Assembly: GCA_900553895.1 (NCBI GenBank)
Contig: USFB01000012.1
Coordinates: 1-43,687 of the forward strand
From: an uncultured bacterium
GTDB taxonomy: Bacteria; Cyanobacteriota; Vampirovibrionia; Gastranaerophilales; Gastranaerophilaceae
Reading direction: 5' to 3'
DNA: 43,687 bases
How positions within the stretch are numbered: position 1 is the first letter of the stretch; the number at the start of each line of letters is the position of its first letter. The translations under genes were made by a program, and so were the position numbers. This document shows positions 8,076-16,340 of the stretch, piece after piece. A model generated the notes under the pieces. It was not told the DNA's origin, did no database searches, and saw nothing but the letters and a program-made list of their open reading frames with translations.

Positions 8076-9294
8076 AACATATAAAAAAACAGGCGCGAAT
8101 ATTGCAATAATAGGAGCAGGTGCGTCAGGATGTATTTGCGCATATTTATTGCAAAAAGAAGGAATTGATGTAACTCTTTTTGATAAAGGAACGCCGCTAA
8201 GAACTCTTCTACCAACAGGAGGCGGTCGTTGTAATTTAGCGCATGCAGAATACAATTTTAAAGATTTAGCAAAAAATTATCCACGTGGTGAAAAGTTTTT
8301 ATACTCTGTATTTTCTAAATTTTCAACTTATGATACATTAGCTTTGTTCGACGAATTAGGCGTTGAAACGTATACACAAGAAAATGAAAGAATTTTTCCA
8401 ACTTCTAACAGCGCAAAAGATGTAAGAGAGAAGATTTTAAATAATTTAAAAAATGTTCAAATTCAAAAAGAAGAAGTTGTTGAGGTTGAAAGGATAGACG
8501 GGGAATTTAAGGTTATTAGCAAAAAAGACCCTTCACCCCCAACCACTGCTCTCTGTCGACAATCTATCCTCCAACAAGGGGCGAGGGGAACACGCACTTG
8601 TGAATACTTATTCTCACATATAATTGTCGCGATTGGGGGACATTCTAAATTCGATTTTTTAAAGAATTTTGATATCAAAATAATACCTCCAAGACCGTCG
8701 TTAGTAGGTTTAAACACAAAAGAAAAATCTAAAGAGGTTTCGGGAATTGTAGTCAGAAATGTGAACTGCAACGGACTTACTGATGATTTATTATTTACTC
8801 ATTTTGGAATCTCAGGTCCGTTAGCGTACAAAATTTCTTCAATTAAAGCTCGTGATAATTTCCCATACAAATTAAATTTTGATTTACACCCACAAGAAAT
8901 TAATTTACAAGAATTATTAAACACAAATCCACACAAAGATGTTAAAAATATTTTATCAAAATTTTTACCACACGGACTTATTAAATATTTAATTGGTGAT
9001 ATTGCAGATATTAAAGCGCATAAGATTGATGGTAAAACCAGAGATTTTATTTTAAACAAACTTCATAACTTAGAATTGACCGTTATCGGCACAAATAAAG
9101 GTGAGGAAACAGTTACTGCCGGCGGAATCGATTTAGCAGAAATTAACCCTAAAACAATGGAATTAAAGAAATATTCTAAGGTTTATTGCATAGGAGAAGC
9201 CTTAGATATTGATGGTTTTTGCGGCGGATACAATTTGCAAAACGCTTGGTCTACCGCGTTTGTAGCAAAAGAAGGAATTATTGGAAGTATATAA
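8059..9294 (+). CDS. HI0933/YhiN-type FAD-dependent flavoprotein with an in-frame repeat insertion
   Basis: This is a putative flavoprotein oxidoreductase whose substrate is unknown for the family. It has a Rossmann FAD motif GAGASG at 19-24, the family hallmark LPTGGGRCNL at 51-60, and the C-terminal FAD segment GEALDIDGFCGGYNLQNAW. Residues about 157-180, between FKVISKK and the strand SHIIVAIGG, are Pro/Arg/Gln-rich and are encoded by a GC-rich palindromic repeat. Without them the protein would have a typical length of about 388. The chosen ATG (8059) overlaps folK by 17 bases; the frame also has a TTG at 8050. Confidence 0.88.
   Translation: MEQESKTYKKTGANIAIIGAGASGCICAYLLQKEGIDVTLFDKGTPLRTLLPTGGGRCNLAHAEYNFKDLAKNYPRGEKFLYSVFSKFSTYDTLALFDELGVETYTQENERIFPTSNSAKDVREKILNNLKNVQIQKEEVVEVERIDGEFKVISKKDPSPPTTALCRQSILQQGARGTRTCEYLFSHIIVAIGGHSKFDFLKNFDIKIIPPRPSLVGLNTKEKSKEVSGIVVRNVNCNGLTDDLLFTHFGISGPLAYKISSIKARDNFPYKLNFDLHPQEINLQELLNTNPHKDVKNILSKFLPHGLIKYLIGDIADIKAHKIDGKTRDFILNKLHNLELTVIGTNKGEETVTAGGIDLAEINPKTMELKKYSKVYCIGEALDIDGFCGGYNLQNAWSTAFVAKEGIIGSI
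8529..8588. repeat. GC-rich palindromic repeat, copy C, inside the flavoprotein gene
   Basis: It starts CCCTTCACCCCC and ends CAACAAGGGGCGAGGGG, matching the arms of the intergenic copies, with a diverged centre. It is translated as about 24 residues starting DPSPPTTAL, and the reading frame is kept on both sides. An element of about 72 bases (24 codons) fits. Confidence 0.7.
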
Positions 9295-9295
9295 A

Positions 9296-9772
9296 ATGGA
9301 ATTAATAAAAGTAAAAAACGAGGACATAAAAGATTTAGCAAAATTAACCGACGAAATTTGGCACGAATATTGGCCTTGCATACTTTCAGCCGAACAAATT
9401 GATTATATGGTTGAAAAATTTCAATCAGAAAATGCTATTTTTAACCAAATTAAAAACGAAAATTATACATATTATTTTATTAATTATGAAAACCAAAATA
9501 TCGGATATATCGGAGTTTCTCCTCACAATGACTACTTGTTTTTATCCAAACTCTATATAAAAAAAGAGTTTAGACATAAAGGAATCGGGAAAACAGTTTT
9601 CGAAAAAATTAAAGACTTTGGCTTTGATAAAATTCAATTGACTGTAAACAAATATAACCAAAACACAATTGATGCATATTTAAAGTACGGCTTCAAAATC
9701 ATTGACAGCGTCGTTTCTGATATTGGAAACGGATTTGTAATGGATGACTATATTATGGAATATTGTAAATAG
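9296..9772 (+). CDS. GNAT-family N-acetyltransferase
   Basis: A 158-residue protein of the GNAT fold, which moves an acetyl group from acetyl-CoA to an amine; the substrate cannot be told. The acetyl-CoA loop RHKGIGKT is at 93-100, followed by the helix VFEKIKDFGF and the C-terminal NTIDAYLKYGFKI, typical of the family. The ATG lies one base after the flavoprotein stop, so the gene is the third of a folK transcript. Its stop codon lies inside the downstream hairpin. Confidence 0.85.
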   Translation: MELIKVKNEDIKDLAKLTDEIWHEYWPCILSAEQIDYMVEKFQSENAIFNQIKNENYTYYFINYENQNIGYIGVSPHNDYLFLSKLYIKKEFRHKGIGKTVFEKIKDFGFDKIQLTVNKYNQNTIDAYLKYGFKIIDSVVSDIGNGFVMDDYIMEYCK

Positions 9773-9795
9773 CAATCCATTTTCAATGGATTGCT
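9771..9795 (+). terminator. Hairpin at the end of the folK operon
   Basis: AGCAATCCATT and AATGGATTGCT form an 11-base perfect stem with a TTC loop, overlapping the TAG stop. The following U-run is weak, so termination may be inefficient. The stem is made from the TGGATTGC motif that bounds repeats at 18281-18374 and 32837-32898, so it may instead be a minimal copy of that element. Confidence 0.55.
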
Positions 9796-9861
9796 AGAAA
9801 ACATTACATTTTTCTAACTATCACTGCTTACAAGCAACCCCGACAGAATTGAGCGACAATC

Positions 9862-10233
9862 GCGCCGCGAACGTGCAGCGTTTAGCTGCAATAGTGAGCG
9901 TCAGAGTGCAAGCTCTGCTTGCCACATCCATTTGAACCACGCTCGTAAGAGCGTAGGAAACTATAGCGTATTTTCTCTTTCTTTTCGTTCTTTTCTTTCT
10001 CTTTTTATTCGCAACAAAAGAGAAAGAAAAGGACATTTAATAGCAAACTTTTTATTTCAAAATTCTTCTTACTTTTTTCTTCTTTGAAAATGCAAGATGA
10101 AAAAAGTAACAAAAAAGAAGAAACATTAGTCGTTTTCTACAACCTTACGGTTGTGGTTAAAATGGATTATTAGCAAGCAGAGCTTGCACTCTGACGCTCA
10201 CTATCGCAGCTAAACGCTGCACGCTCGCGGCGC
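9862..10233. repeat. Long inverted-repeat structure in a 730-base gene-free region
   Basis: The arms at 9862-9922 and 10173-10233 are reverse complements at 59 of 61 positions, with weaker similarity beyond. The 250 bases between contain a perfect 15-base inverted repeat (9991-10005 / 10016-10030, loop TATTCGCAAC) and an imperfect one built on ACTTTTTTC / GAAAAAAGT around 10071-10108. No credible gene lies inside. It resembles a MITE or a large folded RNA. 10234-10360 is AT-rich and holds nothing recognisable. Confidence 0.75.
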
Positions 10234-10360
10234 AGGGGCGATCAATTTGAATGACTGATATTATATTCTATTATATAAGTGACTTAAGAATTTTGTAAAG
10301 ATTTGTAAAAACATGATATACAAAGCGTTATCAAAAATATATATTGTGGAATTAATAAAG

Positions 10361-10445
10361 TATAATCTCTTTTCTTTATTTTCTCCTCCACTCCTTTATC
10401 TAACGTGAGTTAATGCCGCAATCGATTGCGGCTTTTTGTTTTGTT
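10361..10445 (+). ncRNA. Candidate small RNA with CU-rich body and strong terminator
   Basis: TATAAT at 10361-10366 would start a transcript near 10373. The body is pyrimidine-rich with CTCCTCCACTCC at 10383-10394, resembling an anti-Shine-Dalgarno, and has no start codon with a useful frame. It ends in a perfect hairpin GCCGCAATC / GATTGCGGC (10415-10432) followed by TTTTTGTTTTG. No good -35 box is visible, so the transcript is a hypothesis; the terminator itself is convincing. Confidence 0.45.
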
Positions 10446-10473
10446 TAACTATTTATTTTTTTTAAGTTATAAT
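10445..10473 (+). promoter_or_regulatory. Promoter of the activase-like gene
   Basis: TTAACT (10445-10450), 17 bases, perfect TATAAT (10468-10473). The start near 10480 leaves a short leader with AGGAG (10487-10491) nine bases before ATG. Confidence 0.6.
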
Positions 10474-10500
10474 TAAAACGATAAACAGGAGTAAAACAAT

Positions 10501-11628
10501 ATGGCAAAGGGAAAGAAAATTAAAGTAGCGTTTCCACACATGGGAACAATATCAATAGCTTGGGCGGCAGGACTAAAAAAGATAGGAGTAGAGCCTTATG
10601 TTCCGCCATATACAAGTAAAAAAACTTTGTCATACGGAACCAAAAACTCGCCTGAAGCAATCTGTCTTCCTTACAAACTGATTTTAGGTAATTTTATTGA
10701 AGCAATAGAAGGCGGTGCGGATTATGTTGCAATGATTACATCTCCGGGGATTTGCAGACTTGGTGAATACGGAAACAATATCCAAAATACATTAAAAGAT
10801 TTAGGTTACAAAGCTAACTATATTGAATTGTCTTTGTATGATGGAATAAAAGGGCTGTATAATTTCTTGAAAGAAATTTCCGGAAAGAATGACCCAATTC
10901 TTATTATGCGTGCTATCAATATCACCATCAGAAAAATTTTCGCAATTGATGATTTAGATAGAGCACTCGCTTATTATAGAGCAAGAGAAGTTAAGTTCGG
11001 CGAAGCTGAAAAACATTACAAAAAAGCTTTGAAAATGATTGATAAAGTTGATTCAACGCTTGATTTGAAGCATGTTTACCATGAAGCTTTAAAAGAAATT
11101 GAAAAGACTGAAATTGATCCGAACAGAGAAGTTCTTCACGTAGATTTAACAGGTGAAATATTCTTAGTAAATGACGAATTCTCTAACCAAAATATCGAAA
11201 GAGAATTGGGCAGAATGGGCGTAGAAACAAGAAGAAGTTTAACCGTTGGAAGTTTCTTGAAAGACGCAATTATTCCAAAAGCATTCAGACCGCCTGAAAC
11301 TCACTTGCAAAGAGCAGAAAGAATGGCAAAACCATATTTAATGAGAGATATCGGCGGTGACGCTTTAGAATGTGTTTCAGATGTCGTTTTTGCAGATGTT
11401 CACGGAAAAGACGGTATTATTCACATTTCTCCGTTTACTTGCATGCCGGAAATCATGTCACAAAATATTTTCCCAACAATGAGAAGCGAACACGAAATTC
11501 CGATTTTAACTCTGATTATGGATGAACAAACAGGTAAAGCAGGTTATATCACAAGACTTGAAGCGTTTGTTGATTTAATGCGAAGAAAAAAACGCGCAAA
11601 ATTGGGTAAGAATAAAACCAGAATTTAA
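10501..11628 (+). CDS. CoA-dehydratase-activase-associated protein (DUF2229/HgdB-like), probable Fe-S protein
   Basis: This 375-residue protein matches the part of large 2-hydroxyacyl-CoA dehydratase activase proteins that resembles the dehydratase subunits. It is common in anaerobes and its function is unsettled. Recognisable segments are NSPEAICLPYKLILGNF (Cys55), SPGICRLGEYG (Cys85), LTGEIFLVNDEFSNQNIE, Cys291, and DGIIHISPFTCMPEIMS (Cys314) followed by PILTLIMDEQTG. The cysteines could hold a [4Fe-4S] cluster. The ASKHA ATPase half is not in this protein and not adjacent. Monocistronic. Confidence 0.75.
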   Translation: MAKGKKIKVAFPHMGTISIAWAAGLKKIGVEPYVPPYTSKKTLSYGTKNSPEAICLPYKLILGNFIEAIEGGADYVAMITSPGICRLGEYGNNIQNTLKDLGYKANYIELSLYDGIKGLYNFLKEISGKNDPILIMRAINITIRKIFAIDDLDRALAYYRAREVKFGEAEKHYKKALKMIDKVDSTLDLKHVYHEALKEIEKTEIDPNREVLHVDLTGEIFLVNDEFSNQNIERELGRMGVETRRSLTVGSFLKDAIIPKAFRPPETHLQRAERMAKPYLMRDIGGDALECVSDVVFADVHGKDGIIHISPFTCMPEIMSQNIFPTMRSEHEIPILTLIMDEQTGKAGYITRLEAFVDLMRRKKRAKLGKNKTRI

Positions 11629-11636
11629 CACAACAG

Positions 11637-11666
11637 AAAAGAGTTCACTAATTGTGAACTCTTTTT
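11637..11666. terminator. Bidirectional terminator between convergent genes
   Basis: AAAAGAGTTCAC (11637-11648) pairs perfectly with GTGAACTCTTTT (11654-11665) around a TAATT loop, with U-runs in both directions. It overlaps the stop codon of the minus-strand dikinase-like gene (11648-11650). Confidence 0.88.
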
Positions 11667-13204
11667 ATTATATTTCTTGCTTGCCATAAATACAATTCAC
11701 CGTTTTTTAAACCACCTTCAATATCTTGCGGTTTTCCAAAATATTTTTCTATTTTTAAAGTATTATTTGCTAACTTTTTTAAAAGTGGTACAAATTTTTC
11801 AAAATTCCTTACAATATCAGCTTCTTCAATCTTTTTTGAGACTAGTTGATAATTATCATTTATCAAAAATTCACTGTTTGATACTGATTCCTTTATGATA
11901 TTGAATATTTGCTTTTGCGGGTTATAAATGATTTGTGTCGGTTTTTCCCTCTCGCCGTATTGAATTTTGCTGATATCAATAGCCATATTTCCGTCATTAT
12001 CCTTTGTATAAACAGTAAAAACATAATCCGCATTAATATGTTCTTGCACAATTACAGATGGTTGAATAGCTTCATCAGGTATTTGATGAAGCTTCCTTGA
12101 AATTTTCGCCCTTTCAGAATTTTTAGAATTTATAACATCTTCTATCGTCAACAAAATTTCATCTTTTGTTGAAATAAAACTCTCATATAATCCGGCTGCC
12201 GAATAATTATCAATATCTTCACCGTTAAATGCAGAGCGAACAATTACATATTCAGCATCGTTAAATTCAGATAGAATTTCATCTTTGAAGCAATTATTAT
12301 CCAGTTTTTCATCAACGCTTAATTGCATAATTTGCTTTAAATATTCATTTGGCAGAACTATTGATTTTGGGATTTTAACATCCTCCAAAATTCCATTTTT
12401 TACAAGTTTATTTAAGATTGAAAGTCTGTAAGCTTTATTACCGCAATTTTCCTTTGTACATTCTGATAGATTTAAAACCTTATTTGTTTTATCTAACGGA
12501 GGAATATTAATTTTTGAGAAATTTATTTTTCTTGAACCTGCTTTATTTAGGATTTGTAGCTTATCATTAAGATTTGCCAAAGTTAGAACTTTACCGTTTT
12601 TTGCTTCTAAATTCTTGATATCTTTTTCGTCATAAACGATTGAAACCATATCAAAATAAGTTCTATAAGTTGACGCAATATGAGAAAGATTGTCTAAATC
12701 TCCATTGGTAAAAATAATTCCACGCACATTAGGCGGTAGCATTTTATTAAAAAACTCTTCATTTTTAAACATTAAAATTAAAGTTTTTTTTGACAAATTG
12801 TTATCTTGTTTTAATTTCTTTTCGAAATCTTTTATATCGTTTAATACAAGGAGCTTACCCTGTGCCTCACCTTTCACAACAGAATAAATTCCACCGTTTA
12901 CGGATTTACTGACAATTCTGTTTAGCATATTTCGGTTTATAATTATATCTTTGCCACTACCCTCAAATTTACCTGTATCTTGATAAAAAATTTTATATTT
13001 TTTTATTTCATCATCTACGTTTGCTGTATAAAATCCGCCATTTTTAAACATTTGATATTGTTTAGCATCGCTTATTAAGACAGGTTTGTTGCCCAATTTT
13101 TCAGCATTATCTGTAGAAATTTGATTCAAGCTGATATTATTATTCCTTTTAGACAAATTGTAATAATTTGCCTTAAAATTTGTAAACGACGATTGGATTC
13201 TCAT
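11648..13204 (-). CDS. Glucan/phosphoglucan water dikinase-like protein (His domain followed by PPDK-type ATP domain)
   Basis: The 518-residue protein has a PPDK-like ATP-binding domain at about 245-515: GNKAYRLSILNKL (255-267), IVRSAFNGEDIDNYSAAGLY (321-340), IVQEHINADYVFTVYT (385-400) and FGKPQDIEGG (489-498) with LYLWQAR (504-510). Before it, at about 100-215, is a swivelling phosphohistidine-type domain with NLSHIAST; His175 is the candidate phospho-acceptor. This domain order and the NADY and QDIEG motifs fit plant-type glucan dikinases. Pyruvate dikinase and PEP synthase have the reverse order plus a PEP barrel, absent here. There is no obvious carbohydrate-binding module. The ATG is predicted leaderless. 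Confidence 0.7.
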   Translation of the reverse strand: MRIQSSFTNFKANYYNLSKRNNNISLNQISTDNAEKLGNKPVLISDAKQYQMFKNGGFYTANVDDEIKKYKIFYQDTGKFEGSGKDIIINRNMLNRIVSKSVNGGIYSVVKGEAQGKLLVLNDIKDFEKKLKQDNNLSKKTLILMFKNEEFFNKMLPPNVRGIIFTNGDLDNLSHIASTYRTYFDMVSIVYDEKDIKNLEAKNGKVLTLANLNDKLQILNKAGSRKINFSKINIPPLDKTNKVLNLSECTKENCGNKAYRLSILNKLVKNGILEDVKIPKSIVLPNEYLKQIMQLSVDEKLDNNCFKDEILSEFNDAEYVIVRSAFNGEDIDNYSAAGLYESFISTKDEILLTIEDVINSKNSERAKISRKLHQIPDEAIQPSVIVQEHINADYVFTVYTKDNDGNMAIDISKIQYGEREKPTQIIYNPQKQIFNIIKESVSNSEFLINDNYQLVSKKIEEADIVRNFEKFVPLLKKLANNTLKIEKYFGKPQDIEGGLKNGELYLWQARNIIKRVHN

Positions 13205-13210
13205 AAAAAA

Positions 13211-13219
13211 ATATTAGCA
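13211..13219 (-). promoter_or_regulatory. Extended -10 of the dikinase-like gene, leaderless
   Basis: On the minus strand TGC-TAATAT is followed by six Ts and ATG at 13204. There is no Shine-Dalgarno. The -35 region lies inside the dxs terminator and is poor (TTTAGC). Confidence 0.55.
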
Positions 13220-13222
13220 TGA

Positions 13223-13256
13223 AAATAGCGTGCGCTAAAATAAACGCACGCTATTT
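13223..13256 (-). terminator. Terminator after the DXS-type gene
   Basis: A 12-base perfect stem (AAATAGCGTGCG / CGCACGCTATTT) with a ten-base loop ends in a short U-run on the minus strand, 17 bases after the DXS stop. Confidence 0.8.
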
Positions 13257-13272
13257 AATTATCCAATCCGAC

Positions 13273-15042
13273 TTATAAACAAGCCTTGATATCTTCAACA
13301 ATCAATTCAGGTGTTAAATGATAACGAGTATAAAGTTCTTCAACAGAAGCTCTATCCGTAAATTCTTTTTTAGCACCGAAGTTCAAAACTTTCATTTCTG
13401 AATTACTAAAGAATCTTGCGATTTTTTCACCGAAGCCACCGTCTAAAACACCATCTTCAAGTGTAATTACAACTTTGTGTTCAGCCTTTAAGTTTTCCAT
13501 AAGTTCTTCATCAACACCTGTTATAAATTTAGGATTAATTAAAGTTGCTTTGATACCAAGTTTTTCATTTAACAATGCTTGAACTTTTTTACCTAAGTGG
13601 AAGAAATTGCCCAAGCCTAAAATTGCTACTTCTGAACCTTTTTCAACAACTTCATATTTATTCAAAATTGAATAATCAGTTTTATCTTCTATGCCTGTTG
13701 TGTGAACTTCGCCAAAAGGAACTCTAATTGCAACAGGTTTATCTTGTTGTTCAACTGACCAATCAAGCATTTTTAGGTATTCTTCTTTGCAAGTTGGTGC
13801 TAGATAAACCATATTTGGGATGTTGCTGATAAGTGGAATATCAAAAACAGTTAAATGAGTTGCGTCCATGCCTGAGATTGAACCCCAAAATACAAGAATC
13901 GTTGCAGGATTATTATTTAGAGCCAAATCTTGAGATAATTGGTCATAAGTTCTTTGTACAAATGAACTCATAATGCCTAAAATAGGCTTTGCACCATTTT
14001 TAGCAATGCCTGATGCGAATGCGATTGCATGTTCTTCTGCAATACCAACATCCGTATAATGTATTCCCGCTTTATCCCTAAATGCCGGAGAAAATCCTGT
14101 CACTGCAGGTGTGGCAGGAGAGATTGCAATAACAGTATTATCTTCATTATATTTGTTTTCAATATAATTTGCAGTTATTGAACCGTAATCTTCAGATTTT
14201 GCGCTTACAATTGAATCGTCTTTTTTGTCTAAAGCCCCCGGTAAAATCCAGTGGTAGCTTTCTTTATCTAGTTCTGCAACTTCTAAGCCTTTACCTTTAA
14301 TCGTGTGTAAATGAATTAAAACAGGATGGTTTGTGTCTTTAACTTTATTAAATAAATCTATCATTGCTTTGATATCATGACCGTTATCAAGATAATGATA
14401 TTCAAAGCCTAACGCTTTAAAGAAATTACATTCAGCTTGACCATTTGTATCTCTTAACAGTTTTAAATTGCTATATAATCCGCCTTCGTTTTTAGCGATA
14501 GACATGTCATTATCATTTACGATAACAATAATATTGCTTCCTAAAACAGCTGCATTATCTAAGCCTTCAAAAGCTTCTCCGCCACTTAAAGAACCGTCAC
14601 CGATAATAGCAACAATGTTTTCTTTACCGCCTCTTAAATCTCTACCTTTTGCAAGACCTGTAGCCAAGCTTACTGAAGTTGAGGTGTGACCGACTTTGAA
14701 TAAATCATGTGCGCTTTCTTCCGGTGCTGTGTAGCCTGTATATTTTAAATAATTTTCAGGATTTGTATATCCGTCTTTTCTACCGGTTAAAATTTTATGG
14801 GCATAACATTGGTGAGAAACATCAAATACAAATTTATCTACAGGTGAATTAAATACGTAATGCAAAGCAATTGTAGCCTCTACAAAGCCAAGGTTTGGTG
14901 CTAAGTGTCCGCCAATAGTATTAACTTTTTTTATTATTAATTCACGCATTTCTTGTGATAATTCGTTCATCTCATCTATGCTTAAACGTCTTAAATCAGC
15001 AGGACTGTTTACTTTGTCTAAAACGGTCAATGTTGTTTCCAT
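13273..15042 (-). CDS. dxs: 1-deoxy-D-xylulose-5-phosphate synthase, short divergent type
   Basis: DXS condenses pyruvate and glyceraldehyde-3-phosphate with thiamine diphosphate, opening the MEP isoprenoid pathway. The 589-residue protein has GGHLAPNLGFVE (44-55), DVSHQCYAHKILTGR, the ThDP-magnesium motif from GDG (148-150) to NDNDMS (176-181), and DVGIAEEHAIAFASG with the catalytic Glu region. It is about 30-50 residues shorter than common DXS, has Glu where most have Gln after IAE, and GMDATHLTVFD replaces the usual motif with one residue fewer. This resembles a DXS paralogue seen in some Firmicutes. An AAAGGAA site precedes the ATG. Confidence 0.78.
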   Translation of the reverse strand: METTLTVLDKVNSPADLRRLSIDEMNELSQEMRELIIKKVNTIGGHLAPNLGFVEATIALHYVFNSPVDKFVFDVSHQCYAHKILTGRKDGYTNPENYLKYTGYTAPEESAHDLFKVGHTSTSVSLATGLAKGRDLRGGKENIVAIIGDGSLSGGEAFEGLDNAAVLGSNIIVIVNDNDMSIAKNEGGLYSNLKLLRDTNGQAECNFFKALGFEYHYLDNGHDIKAMIDLFNKVKDTNHPVLIHLHTIKGKGLEVAELDKESYHWILPGALDKKDDSIVSAKSEDYGSITANYIENKYNEDNTVIAISPATPAVTGFSPAFRDKAGIHYTDVGIAEEHAIAFASGIAKNGAKPILGIMSSFVQRTYDQLSQDLALNNNPATILVFWGSISGMDATHLTVFDIPLISNIPNMVYLAPTCKEEYLKMLDWSVEQQDKPVAIRVPFGEVHTTGIEDKTDYSILNKYEVVEKGSEVAILGLGNFFHLGKKVQALLNEKLGIKATLINPKFITGVDEELMENLKAEHKVVITLEDGVLDGGFGEKIARFFSNSEMKVLNFGAKKEFTDRASVEELYTRYHLTPELIVEDIKACL

Positions 15043-15059
15043 GTTTGTTCCTTTCTATT

Positions 15060-15082
15060 GTTGGGCTGAATGTCCAACCTAC
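15060..15082 (-). repeat. GTAGGTTGG hairpin in the dxs leader
   Basis: On the minus strand GTAGGTTGG, ACATTCA and GCCCAAC form a hairpin 18 bases upstream of the dxs ATG. A near-identical unit occurs 20 bases upstream of uppS (30434-30456). Confidence 0.6.
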
Positions 15083-15110
15083 TCATTTAAAAATTTCTAT
15101 ATAATATTAT

Positions 15111-15139
15111 ATTACAACTTGAGAGCAGCTATCAGTCAA
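15111..15139 (-). promoter_or_regulatory. Promoter of dxs
   Basis: On the minus strand TTGACT (15134-15139), 17 bases, TGTAAT (15111-15116). A start near 15104 gives a leader of about 62 bases containing the GTAGGTTGG hairpin. Confidence 0.55.
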
Positions 15140-15152
15140 GTGTTATAAAATT

Positions 15153-15182
15153 AAAAACTCCCAATTTTCATCAGGAGTTTTT
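15153..15182 (-). terminator. Terminator after the SPFH gene
   Basis: AAAAACTCC (15153-15161) pairs with GGAGTTTTT (15174-15182); the minus strand ends in a U-run. It follows the stop at 15196. Confidence 0.8.
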
Positions 15183-15195
15183 ATAAATACTTTCA

Positions 15196-15993
15196 TTATT
15201 GTTTTGTAGGATTTACGTTAATAAACGGAACCGAATTTCCTAACATATATTGTGGCATTTTGCCATCCCATTTTTGAACTGCTTCATATTGAACCAATGA
15301 TTTGTTTTGACTCAAAGCTTTTGCTCTTATTGCCATTGATTTTGCTTCCGCTTCCGCTGCAATAACCTTTTGCTTAGCTTCTTCTTGAACCTGCACCGTT
15401 TTGTTTTTAGCTTTTAATGCTTCTTGCTCTGCTGTAACTTTGCTTTCAATTGCTCTTTCAAAAACGTCGGAATAATTAATTTCTGTCATTTGGAAATCAG
15501 TTACATTGATATAGTTATCATTTAATTGATTATGCAATTTAAAAAGAATATCGCCGGTTGCTTTTTCTCGGTTTGCAATTAAATCTTGCGCATTCCATTT
15601 ACCGATTATATCTTTTATAGTACCTTCAACAACAGGAGTCAATATTGTGCTAACATAGTCTGTACCAACTTCTTGGAAAAGTTTATTAACTTTATCAGGT
15701 TGAATATTGTAGTTGATTACATAAGTAATACGGGCTTGTTGGATGTCTTTTGTATAAACAGAGGTAGTTAATGTATTTCTTTGAGTCTTTACGTCCATTG
15801 TTCTAAATTTTTGAATAAATGGGAAGATTAAATGCAAACCTTCACCATAACTTTCAGGCTGAACTTCACCCAATGTTATTTTAATTCCTCTTTCGCCAGG
15901 ACCTACCATTACAAACGGATTGCACATTACAACAAAGCAAACCAATAGGCAAAGCACCAGAACCGGCATTCCAAAAAACTTTTTGTCCATCAT
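15196..15993 (-). CDS. Prohibitin/SPFH-domain membrane protein
   Basis: A 265-residue protein anchored by one N-terminal hydrophobic segment (about 7-27). Then comes the SPFH start VGPGERGIKITLGEV, a central domain with MDVKTQRNTLTTSVYTKD, and an Ala/Glu/Lys-rich coiled coil at about 180-230 (EQEALKAKNKTVQVQEEAK). Prohibitin-like proteins form large membrane rings and often hold membrane proteases or organise microdomains; no protease gene is adjacent. It starts MMDKK with GAAAGG upstream and follows the small membrane gene by 26 bases, probably in one transcript. Confidence 0.85.
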   Translation of the reverse strand: MMDKKFFGMPVLVLCLLVCFVVMCNPFVMVGPGERGIKITLGEVQPESYGEGLHLIFPFIQKFRTMDVKTQRNTLTTSVYTKDIQQARITYVINYNIQPDKVNKLFQEVGTDYVSTILTPVVEGTIKDIIGKWNAQDLIANREKATGDILFKLHNQLNDNYINVTDFQMTEINYSDVFERAIESKVTAEQEALKAKNKTVQVQEEAKQKVIAAEAEAKSMAIRAKALSQNKSLVQYEAVQKWDGKMPQYMLGNSVPFINVNPTKQ

Positions 15994-16019
15994 TTTCCTT
16001 TCATTATTAAAGCGTTAAA

Positions 16020-16211
16020 CTATTTTAAAGCAATTAGAGCTAAAGCTACATAAAGTGCTGAAACTACAAATACAAAGCTTCCAAAAATAATTAGCATTTG
16101 TTTGCCATATTTTTGGTAAAGATTCTCACCTGTAATATAACAGCAAGTAATAATACACAAATTTACTAAAATCACTAATGATAATAGTAACATCAAAACT
16201 CTAACGACCAT
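16020..16211 (-). CDS. Small two-helix membrane protein of unknown function
   Basis: The 63-residue product has two hydrophobic segments (about 4-26 and 38-60) joined by a short polar loop GENLYQKYGKQ. No family was recognised. The AGAGAGG site and ATG are well placed, and TATAAT lies upstream on the minus strand (16233-16238). It precedes the SPFH protein closely, suggesting a partner role at the membrane, which is inference. Confidence 0.6.
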   Translation of the reverse strand: MVVRVLMLLLSLVILVNLCIITCCYITGENLYQKYGKQMLIIFGSFVFVVSALYVALALIALK

Positions 16212-16307
16212 TACGCCTCTCTTTCGTTTATCATTATAATTCAGAGTTTAATTATTGGTATCATATATTTTATGTATTTTAAAATAAAATAAACGACCGT
16301 GGTTATT

Positions 16308-16340
16308 CCCTCTCTTAGGGGGAGGGCTAGGGTAGGGGCT
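16308..16340. repeat. GC-rich palindromic repeat, copy D
   Basis: CCCTCTCTTAGGGGGAGGG followed by CTAGGGTAGGGGCT. It is almost the same as copy G (30471-30504). The related module ACCCACCCACATCGGGTAAG lies 42 bases further on (16384-16403), as in the long copies A and H. Confidence 0.75.

Noticed and set aside
9821..10036. Minus-strand 71-codon open frame in the inverted-repeat region
   Set aside because: It starts in a low-complexity Lys/Arg tract from the CTTTTCTTTC repeat and runs through one arm of the inverted repeat; there is no ribosome binding site or family resemblance.
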